Assembly (NCBI GenBank): GCA_929200535.1
Contig: CAKMZV010000014.1
Location: 1 to 52,518 of the forward strand
Source of the DNA: an uncultured Gammaproteobacteria bacterium
GTDB taxonomy: Bacteria; Pseudomonadota; Gammaproteobacteria; CAKMZV01
Length of the DNA stretch: 52,518 nt
Direction: 5' to 3'
Positions 46,165-52,518 of this stretch are shown here, piece after piece. The position numbers and the translations under genes were made by a program. Within the stretch, counting starts at the first letter, position 1; the number at the start of each line of letters is the position of its first letter. The notes under the pieces were generated by a model that had not been told where the DNA came from, did no database searches, and saw nothing but the letters and a program-made list of their open reading frames with translations.

Positions 46165-46199
46165 TTGTATTCGATAATAAATGTTCTATAATTGTTATC
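46165..46199 (+). promoter_or_regulatory. Promoter with overlapping inverted repeat before the peroxiredoxin gene
   Basis: TTGTAT (46165-46170) and TATAAT (46187-46192) are 16 bases apart. An imperfect 27-bp inverted repeat with GATAA / TTATC ends (46173-46199) covers the spacer and -10, a position suited to a regulator. OxyR control would fit the product but the match to its consensus is weak. Confidence 0.45.
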
Positions 46200-46254
46200 A
46201 AGGTTTTCAATTTTTAATTTTTATTAACTAATTTTACAAAAGAGGTATTTAATT

Positions 46255-46887
46255 ATGGCACTTCAACTTGGTGATATTGTTCCTGATTTTCAGCAGGATT
46301 CAACTCAAGGAAAAATTTCTTTTCACGAATGGCTTGGCGATAGCTGGGGCGTTTTGTTTTCACATCCTAAGGATTTTACGCCGGTTTGCACCACAGAGCT
46401 TGGGCGTGCGGCAGCACTAAAAAGCGGTTTTGCTGAGCGTAATGTAAAAGTGATTGGCTTATCTGTTGATGGCTTAGATAATCATGAAAAATGGTTTGCA
46501 GACATTAAAGAAACTCAAGGGCAGGAAGTTAATTTTCCAGTGATTGCTGATAGTGATAGAAAAGTGGCAAATCTTTATGGGATGATTCACCCTAATGCGA
46601 GCGAAACAGCAACAGTGCGTTCGGTGTATGTGATTGATCATAATAAAAAATTGCGTTTAACCATTACTTATCCACCAAGCACTGGGCGTAATTTTGATGA
46701 ATTATTACGTGCTATTGATAGCCTTCAATTAACGGACAATTACAAGGTAGCAACCCCCGTTGATTGGCAAGCTGGTGATGATGTGATTATTTTGCCTTCT
46801 TTGGATAATGAGGCTGCAAAAGAGTTGTTTCCACAAGGTTGGGATGAGCAAAAGCCTTATCTTCGTGTGGTTAAGCAACCAGGCTAA
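46255..46887 (+). CDS. 1-Cys peroxiredoxin (Prx6 type)
   Basis: A 210-residue thiol peroxidase. The peroxidatic cysteine is C45 in HPKDFTPVCTTELG, and no second cysteine exists in the protein, which defines the 1-Cys type. The Prx6 C-terminal part (TPVDWQAGDDVIILPSLDNEAAKELFPQG) is complete. It reduces hydrogen peroxide and alkyl or lipid peroxides. The start follows AGAGGT. A terminator closes the gene, and the cysJIG operon follows. Confidence 0.94.
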   Translation: MALQLGDIVPDFQQDSTQGKISFHEWLGDSWGVLFSHPKDFTPVCTTELGRAAALKSGFAERNVKVIGLSVDGLDNHEKWFADIKETQGQEVNFPVIADSDRKVANLYGMIHPNASETATVRSVYVIDHNKKLRLTITYPPSTGRNFDELLRAIDSLQLTDNYKVATPVDWQAGDDVIILPSLDNEAAKELFPQGWDEQKPYLRVVKQPG

Positions 46888-46906
46888 TTTACAAAAAATT
46901 CATTTT

Positions 46907-46933
46907 AAAAAGGTCTCGCCTTGAGGCCTTTTT
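46907..46933 (+). terminator. Rho-independent terminator after the peroxiredoxin gene
   Basis: An 11-bp stem AAAAAGGTCTC / GAGGCCTTTTT with one G-T pair and loop GCCTT is followed by a T-rich stretch. It sits 16 bases before the cysJ start, so cysJ must either have a promoter nearby or depend on read-through. Confidence 0.85.
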
Positions 46934-46948
46934 CTTTGGGCAAATACT

Positions 46949-48712
46949 ATGAGAGAATATACTCAATTATTACAAGATGTAAAGTCATTAGACAGGGATT
47001 CATTGCTCCGTTTGAGCGGGTTTTTGGATGGGTTGCTGCTTGAGGGTGGTACAGCGACGATTGCCTCTGCAGCACCTGCAACTATTGCGATAGAGCAAAA
47101 GTCGGTGTTAGTCGCCTTTGCTTCACAAAGTGGTAATGCTGAGAATGTTGCATTGCAATTAGCAGAAGGCTTGCAAAGTATCCCTTCTTGTGCAGTTAAG
47201 GTAGCTGATGTGGCTGAATTAAACCTTAAAAAAATCGCACAATATGCTTATGTTTTTGTGATTGCAAGCACTCATGGAGAGGGCGAGCCTCCAGATACGG
47301 CAATTCAATTTTATGAGCAGTTAAAATCTAACCGAGCTCCCCAAATGGATTTGGTGGAATATGCGATTATTGCTTTGGGCGATAGTAGTTATGATGAGTT
47401 TTGTGCTTTTGGTGCGTGGATTGATAAACGCTTTGCTGAGTTGGGAGCAAAATCAATAGTAAGTAGGCTTGATTGTGATGTTGATTATGAGCAAGAGGTT
47501 GAGAAATGGCAAGGGGAATTGCTTGATGTCTTATCTAAGAGTGCAGGTGCTGAGGTTGCTATCAATGGTAGTGCAAATAATTTGGCAGATGGGGCAACAA
47601 AAAATTACACGGCAAAAAATCCTTTACAAGTTGAGGTTATATCTAATGTCAATTTGTGCACGGATCACGCCAGCAAGTTGGTACATCATGTCGAACTTGA
47701 GATGCTAAGTAATGAAATAAGTTATTTGCCTGGCGATAGTTTAGGGGTTTCTGTGAGTAATCCACAATCAATGGTTGAGGAGTTGCTTGCGGTTTCGCAA
47801 TTATCAGCGGATGGGCAGGTGAGTTTCAATAATAAACAGTTGTCGCTATTAGAATGCTTGAATAATGAAGCGGAACTTTTTAGGATTACCAACAAGCAAT
47901 TACTTTCGTTAGTTGAAAATTACCCCAATAAAAAATTGCAAAGTGCAATTGCTAATGAGGCGAAAATTTCTGAATTTATTTTTAGCCAAGATTGGTTGAG
48001 CTTGCTAAAGCATTATGATAAACTCTCTTTTTCCAAGGCTCAAGATTTAATTGATTTATTGAATCCACAAGGTCAGCGGTTGTATTCTATTTCTTCCAGT
48101 CCTCTCGCTCATGAAGATGAGGTTCATCTCTCTATTCGTTTGCGAGAATTTGGCGAAGAAAAACATCTTGGATTAATTTCAGGAGAAATTAGTCGTCTTG
48201 AAGAGGGTGATAGGGTGAATGTATATTTAAAACCAAATAAGAATTTTCGCCTCCCAGAAGATACCTCAAGCCCAATTATTATGATTGGCTCAGGTACGGG
48301 TATTGCTCCTTTTCGAGCATTTTTATATCATCGTTTAGAGCTTGGGATAACTTCGCCATCATGGTTGTTTTTTGGCGAGCAATCATTTAGAAACAGCTTT
48401 TTATACCAAAGCGATTGGTTAAAGTTATTAGAGAAAAAAGCATTAAGTGAATTAACGGTTGCCTTTTCTCGTGAGACTGAAAATCCTCGTTATGTGCAAG
48501 ATCGGGTGCGCGAGAATGCCAAAGAAGTTTACAAATGGATTAATGAAGGGGCTTATATTTATGTTTGCGGAAGTGCTGAAGGAATGGCACCTGCGGTCAA
48601 TAGTGCTCTTGTTGATGTTATTAGTGAGCAATCTGGAGTGAACGAGGAAGCCGCCAAACAACGCCTACAACAGCTTATGATTGATGGTTTTTATAAGCGT
48701 GATGTTTATTAA
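46949..48712 (+). CDS. cysJ: Sulfite reductase flavoprotein, alpha subunit
   Basis: A 587-residue diflavin reductase that moves electrons from NADPH through FAD and FMN to CysI. The flavodoxin domain begins near residue 48 (LVAFASQSGNAENVALQLAEGL, ASTHGEGEPPD, LGDSSYDEFC). The FAD site is RLYSISSSP. The NADPH part has GSGTGIAPFRAFL, SWLFFGEQS and AYIYVCGSAEGMA. The length matches E. coli CysJ (599). cysI follows 18 bases later. Confidence 0.95.
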   Translation: MREYTQLLQDVKSLDRDSLLRLSGFLDGLLLEGGTATIASAAPATIAIEQKSVLVAFASQSGNAENVALQLAEGLQSIPSCAVKVADVAELNLKKIAQYAYVFVIASTHGEGEPPDTAIQFYEQLKSNRAPQMDLVEYAIIALGDSSYDEFCAFGAWIDKRFAELGAKSIVSRLDCDVDYEQEVEKWQGELLDVLSKSAGAEVAINGSANNLADGATKNYTAKNPLQVEVISNVNLCTDHASKLVHHVELEMLSNEISYLPGDSLGVSVSNPQSMVEELLAVSQLSADGQVSFNNKQLSLLECLNNEAELFRITNKQLLSLVENYPNKKLQSAIANEAKISEFIFSQDWLSLLKHYDKLSFSKAQDLIDLLNPQGQRLYSISSSPLAHEDEVHLSIRLREFGEEKHLGLISGEISRLEEGDRVNVYLKPNKNFRLPEDTSSPIIMIGSGTGIAPFRAFLYHRLELGITSPSWLFFGEQSFRNSFLYQSDWLKLLEKKALSELTVAFSRETENPRYVQDRVRENAKEVYKWINEGAYIYVCGSAEGMAPAVNSALVDVISEQSGVNEEAAKQRLQQLMIDGFYKRDVY

Positions 48713-48730
48713 TTTTATTTATTCGCTACT

Positions 48731-50473
48731 ATGACAAGTAAAACAAGCAATACACCAAATAAAGTACTAACCCTCAATGAACTTGTTGCTAACCCAAGTG
48801 CTAACGAGGTAATTAAGGATAATAGTGAACTTTTACGAGGCACTATTCTTGAGGATTTAGCTAATGATGTGACGGCAAACATTAGTGCAGATAATTCTCA
48901 ACTAACAAAATTTCACGGTACGTATATTCAAGATGATCGTGATGAACGTTTAACTCGTCAGCAGAAAAAATTAGAACCCTCTTGGTCATTTATGACAAGG
49001 GTGCGTATTCCTGGTGGATTATTAAGTGCCAAGCAATGGCAAGCAATGGATGATATTGCGAACAAGTTTGCAGGTGAAAAACTTAAACTGACCACTCGCC
49101 AAGCAATCCAGTTTCACGGCATTATTAAATTTGAATTAGCCGCTTCTATGCAAGCCATCTATAAAGCGAGTATGGACTCTATTGCAGCCTGTGGTGATGT
49201 CAATCGTAATGTAATGTGTTCCTCCATTCCTGTTGGAAACTCCATTCATAATCAAACACTTGAATGGGCAACTCATATTAGCGAGCATTTATTACCGAGT
49301 ACTAATGCATGGTTTGACATTTGGATTAACGGCAAAAAAGCCTCCATAGAGGAATTGCAAAAAGAAGAAGAACCTATTTATGGTAAACATTATTTACCAA
49401 GAAAATTTAAAATAGCCATCGCCATTCCCCCATTGAACGATACCGATATTTTTGCTAATGATATTGGCTTAGTAGCAATTGAGAAAGACAATAAATTATT
49501 AGGATTTAATGTTTGTGCAGGCGGTGGATTAGGAACCACACATTCAGATAATGCCACTTATCCACGCTTAGCAACCCAAATCGGTTTTTGTAAGCCTGAA
49601 CAAATCCTACAGGTTTGTGAGCAGATTATGATGATTCAGCGTGATTATGGTAATCGTTCTGAACGAAAAAATGCGCGCTTTAAATATACGATGGATCGAG
49701 TAGGGGTGGATTGGTTTAAGGAAGAGTTACATAGACGCTGTGGGTTTGAACTTAGCACAATTAAGCCGTACACTTTTAGGCATAATGGCGATCCACTTGG
49801 CTGGAGTGAAGATGCGGATAAAAAATCTTATTTGGTATTATATGTTGAAAATGGGCGCGTTTTTGATACAAAAGACAGCCGTTTAAAATCGGCTTTGCGT
49901 GAAGTTGCTAATTTAAATATTTGTGATTTTCGTCTAACGGGAAACCAAAATATTGCCTTAGGAAATATTAAAAAAGCGGATAAGAAAAAAATTGAGGAGA
50001 TTTTCAAACAGGCGAACTACCCAATTGAGTGTTCTGATTTTAGTGGTATGCGTAAACACGCCATTGCCTGCGTTGCACTTCCTACCTGTGCCTTGGCAAT
50101 GGCAGAAGCACAGCGCTATTTACCTGATTTAATTACTAAAATTGAACCTATATTGCAAAAAAATGGCTTATTTAATGAAGACATTAATATCCGTATGACA
50201 GGTTGCCCTAATGGCTGTGGTCGTCCATGGCTTGGAGAGATTGCCTTTATCGGCAAATCATTAGGACGATACAATATGTACCTTGGTGCGGCTTTTGATG
50301 GTTCAAGGCTCAATGCCCTATACAAAGAAAATCTTAATGAACAGACGATTCTTGAGGAATTAGAAGTGATAATTGGGAACTATGCCAAAAAGCGTAAAAA
50401 AGATGAAAAGTTTGGTGATTTTGTGATTCGTTTGGGCGTCATAAAAGAATTCCAAGCGCCTGTTCCTATCTAA
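48731..50473 (+). CDS. cysI: Sulfite reductase hemoprotein, beta subunit
   Basis: A 580-residue enzyme that reduces sulfite to sulfide with six electrons. The iron-sulfur/siroheme cysteines are C447, C453, C492 and C496 (CVALPTC and TGCPNGC), with the same spacing as in E. coli CysI. Siroheme-pocket regions FMTRVRIPGG and KLKLTTRQAIQFHGI are intact. It is flanked by its flavoprotein partner cysJ and the siroheme enzyme cysG. No cysDNC or cysH lies in the window. Confidence 0.95.
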   Translation: MTSKTSNTPNKVLTLNELVANPSANEVIKDNSELLRGTILEDLANDVTANISADNSQLTKFHGTYIQDDRDERLTRQQKKLEPSWSFMTRVRIPGGLLSAKQWQAMDDIANKFAGEKLKLTTRQAIQFHGIIKFELAASMQAIYKASMDSIAACGDVNRNVMCSSIPVGNSIHNQTLEWATHISEHLLPSTNAWFDIWINGKKASIEELQKEEEPIYGKHYLPRKFKIAIAIPPLNDTDIFANDIGLVAIEKDNKLLGFNVCAGGGLGTTHSDNATYPRLATQIGFCKPEQILQVCEQIMMIQRDYGNRSERKNARFKYTMDRVGVDWFKEELHRRCGFELSTIKPYTFRHNGDPLGWSEDADKKSYLVLYVENGRVFDTKDSRLKSALREVANLNICDFRLTGNQNIALGNIKKADKKKIEEIFKQANYPIECSDFSGMRKHAIACVALPTCALAMAEAQRYLPDLITKIEPILQKNGLFNEDINIRMTGCPNGCGRPWLGEIAFIGKSLGRYNMYLGAAFDGSRLNALYKENLNEQTILEELEVIIGNYAKKRKKDEKFGDFVIRLGVIKEFQAPVPI

Positions 50474-50489
50474 CAATGCACTTTCTTCT

Positions 50490-51914
50490 GTGGCTTACTT
50501 TCCATTCTTTTTTGATTTAAAGAAATTTCGCATTCTCATTGTTGGGGGAGGTGAGATTGCCCTGAATAAAGTACGGCTATTATCACAATATCAAGCGACT
50601 TTAACCGTTGTTTCCCTACAGATAAAACCAGAAATTGAAGCCCTACTCGCACCCTCTTTAGAGCAACCGCATCGTTTATATCAGCGAGCCTTTCAAGCGG
50701 AGGATTTGGATGAGGTGGACATCGTAATTGTTGCCACCGATGACGATGATTTTAATACCTCAGTATGGGAACTTGCAAAGCAAAAAAATAAGATTGTTAA
50801 TGTGGTAGATGATCGTGAAAAATGCGACTTTATCTTTCCTGCATTAGTTAATCGAGGCGACCTTACTGTTGCGATTAGCACTTCTGGAGTGGCTCCTACG
50901 GTTGCCAGTTGGCTACGTAGCAAGTTAGAAACTGAATTGCCACAATCTTGGACGGCAATTATGGCATCGCTAAAAAAACAGCAACCATTAATTCGTCAAA
51001 CCTTACCTAATGTGAATCATCGTAGGCGTTTTTATCGTAGCCTGATTGATTTTGTACTTCCTTATTTTCTTCGCTCACAACAGAATGAAAATAACAATAC
51101 GACTGCTACAGAGGGAAAAATTGCTGATAGTATTGAAAATCATCTGCACACTTGCAGTCAGTCCACAGAAGGGCAAATACCCCACATTAAACAACCCAAA
51201 GTCTATCTTGTTGGAGCAGGTCCTGGCGATCCTGAATTATTAACTTTACGCGCCCAACAAGTATTACAGCAGGCAGATATCGTGTTATATGATCGCCTAT
51301 TAAGCGATGACTTATTAGATTACACACGTCGTGATGCACAAAAAATATTTGTTGGAAAAAAAGCCAACAATCACACCAAAACTCAAGAGCAAATAAATAA
51401 ACTACTTCTTGAATATGCTAAAAAAGGGAATATTGTGGTACGCCTAAAAGGAGGCGATCCATTTATCTTTGGTCGAGGTGGTGAAGAAATGGCAATATTA
51501 CAACAACATCAAATTGAAGTAGAAATTATTCCCGGAGTGAGTGCAGTTAATGGTGTTGCGGCTAATTTAGGCATTCCGCTCACCTTGCGAGGAGTTTCTG
51601 ACAAGCTATTATTAACCAGCATCTACGCCACCCAAACTCACCAAGTCAATTGGCAACAACTTGCTTTACCAAAACAAACGCTTGTCTTATATATGGGTTT
51701 GCAAAATATTGCTCAAATTACCACTAATCTAATCGATAATGGTCTAAGTAAAGCTACTCCCATTGCCTTAATAGAAAAAGGCACCTGGCGTGATCAAAAA
51801 GTAGTTTACACCACCTTAGAGCAAACCCAATCACAAGCCTACCTGAAACAAATCAACCTGCAATCCCCCGTCCTAAGTATTATCGGAGAAGTTGTTAATC
51901 ATCGTAAAAAATAA
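50490..51914 (+). CDS. cysG: Siroheme synthase (multifunctional CysG)
   Basis: A 474-residue fusion. The N-terminal precorrin-2 dehydrogenase/sirohydrochlorin ferrochelatase part has FRILIVGGGEIALNKVRLL and CDFIFPALVNRGDLTVAISTSG. The C-terminal uroporphyrinogen III methyltransferase part has VYLVGAGPGDPELLTLRA, VVRLKGGDPFIFGRGGEE and IPGVSAVNGVAANLGIPLT. The start is GTG without a clear ribosome-binding site; the ATG at 50476 is in another frame. The linker between domains (about residues 200-245) is polar and longer than in E. coli CysG (457 residues in total). It supplies siroheme for CysI. Confidence 0.94.
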   Translation: MAYFPFFFDLKKFRILIVGGGEIALNKVRLLSQYQATLTVVSLQIKPEIEALLAPSLEQPHRLYQRAFQAEDLDEVDIVIVATDDDDFNTSVWELAKQKNKIVNVVDDREKCDFIFPALVNRGDLTVAISTSGVAPTVASWLRSKLETELPQSWTAIMASLKKQQPLIRQTLPNVNHRRRFYRSLIDFVLPYFLRSQQNENNNTTATEGKIADSIENHLHTCSQSTEGQIPHIKQPKVYLVGAGPGDPELLTLRAQQVLQQADIVLYDRLLSDDLLDYTRRDAQKIFVGKKANNHTKTQEQINKLLLEYAKKGNIVVRLKGGDPFIFGRGGEEMAILQQHQIEVEIIPGVSAVNGVAANLGIPLTLRGVSDKLLLTSIYATQTHQVNWQQLALPKQTLVLYMGLQNIAQITTNLIDNGLSKATPIALIEKGTWRDQKVVYTTLEQTQSQAYLKQINLQSPVLSIIGEVVNHRKK

Positions 51915-52005
51915 ACTATTTTCCCAACAAATCGACAACTACATTTTATATAGCGATGGTTTTATCGGTAGATTAACAACCGCATTAGATTTAGAGTTTT
52001 ATTAA
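51892..52005 (+). pseudogene. Possible short gene remnant after cysG
   Basis: A 37-codon frame overlaps the cysG end and reads LFSQQIDNYILYSDGFIGRLTTALDLEFY before TAA. It has protein-like composition and a GGAGAAG just before its TTG. It may be the tail of a lost gene or chance. No homologue is recognised. The remaining 41 bases to the next gene hold nothing evident. Confidence 0.2.
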
Positions 52006-52046
52006 AGCTAATCGCTATCTCAGCTGTATAAAGGCAACCGATTTAA

Positions 52047-52518
52047 TCAGCGGTAGCGTTTAGCCTTTAGTTGGGGTTCTACTGTATAGATAACCCGTTG
52101 GTCTTTGTGATAATCCGCTTCATTTAGCTCGGTATTAAAAAATTTCCTTAAGTGGCTTTCTCTCTTGTCGAAATTTGTAAATGATAGCTCTAACAATCTT
52201 TTTTTTATTCTCATACCATAATACATTGGTAGTCGACGTACCCAATGGTCATACGCTATATTTTCACCCCAGCGAGCCCTCTTCACTATTGTAATGTCTG
52301 TATCAGCACCTGAGCCAGTCGTATCCCATGTGAACCACCAAGCTTCAGCGACACGATTATCTTGTAAAAACCTTTCTTTGACACAGCGTATCATATCCGT
52401 TGAGGGTTGGCGCCAATTGTTCCTCCTTGCCACATCGCCTAAACAGAGGTAACCCGAGGGGGCAATAGGACGCCAAATATACACATCATCGTCTGCCCCT
52501 GAGCCTGTATCCCTCCAC
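52047..52518 (-). CDS. Vps62-like (PF06101-type) protein, 3' part
   Basis: The frame runs off the right window edge, so the start is missing. The visible 157 codons begin WRDTGSGADDDVYIWRPIAPSGY and continue with LCLGDVARRNNWRQPSTDMIRCVKE. The WRPxxPxGYxxLGDV pattern is that of Vps62-related domains, known in eukaryotes and some bacterial toxins or secreted proteins. The TGSGAD motif recurs about 60 residues later (TWDTTGSGADTDITI), suggesting an internal repeat. The C-terminus is basic. Function is unknown; a role in host interaction is only inferred. Confidence 0.6.
   Translation of the reverse strand, partial: WRDTGSGADDDVYIWRPIAPSGYLCLGDVARRNNWRQPSTDMIRCVKERFLQDNRVAEAWWFTWDTTGSGADTDITIVKRARWGENIAYDHWVRRLPMYYGMRIKKRLLELSFTNFDKRESHLRKFFNTELNEADYHKDQRVIYTVEPQLKAKRYR

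Overview
The window is AT-rich bacterial chromosome with dense, short-spaced genes. CmoA/CmoB, FtsB, PpiD, BolA, HinT, YciB and the yajC-secD-secF block point to a gammaproteobacterium. A bacterial-type trimethylamine monooxygenase (tmm) next to an Amt-family channel suggests a marine or animal-associated lifestyle. No rRNA, tRNA, phage or CRISPR was recognised, and I could not name the species.

Layout: (1) 1-2.3 kb: the 3' end of a repeated DUF1566/Lcl-domain surface protein, a GC-rich palindromic repeat island, and an orphan PstS-like phosphate-binding protein closed by a strong terminator. (2) 2.3-7 kb: a tandem glycine riboswitch followed by gcvT-gcvH-gcvP. (3) 7-12.4 kb, minus strand: yajC-secD-secF-greA-gltX, converging on gcvP. 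(4) 12.5-15.7 kb: hemL-purH-ftsB. (5) 16-19.4 kb: an unusual OmpA-like protein, an SLT-domain lipoprotein and folB. (6) 19.8-23.1 kb: tmm, amt and a small one-helix membrane protein, ended by a terminator. (7) 23.1-27.5 kb: a DMT exporter, yciB, a DUF2062 protein and comEC. (8) 27.9-34.4 kb: ppiD, mdh, then dusB, a thioesterase and uvrC. (9) 34.4-42.1 kb, minus strand: a methyltransferase, cmoB, cmoA, a Panacea-domain antitoxin with a two-helix membrane partner, and tag, argH, hinT, bolA and a periplasmic transglutaminase-like protein. (10) 42.4-46.9 kb: a MOSC protein, two unknown membrane proteins, an Ldh-family dehydrogenase, a GNAT acetyltransferase and a 1-Cys peroxiredoxin. (11) 46.9-51.9 kb: cysJ-cysI-cysG for sulfite reduction and siroheme supply. 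(12) The right edge carries the 3' part of a Vps62-like gene on the minus strand.

Three related non-autonomous mobile elements (about 27.5, 31.9 and 42.2 kb) share GAGACCTTTGCA / TGCAAAGGTCTC ends. They measure 297, 159 and 228 bp, and the differences come from two, zero or one copies of a 69-bp internal module. Two copies have perfect 5-bp flanking duplications. One sits in the last codons of dusB and replaces the ancestral C-terminus.

Metabolically, the window links one-carbon and nitrogen supply (glycine cleavage, TMA oxidation, an Amt channel), assimilatory sulfite reduction with its own siroheme synthase, and peroxide defence. The strongest candidates for something little described are the modular mobile element, the Panacea/membrane-protein pair, the tmm-amt-small-protein group, the transglutaminase-like protein fused to a bolA-hinT-argH-tag operon, and the Vps62-like protein.
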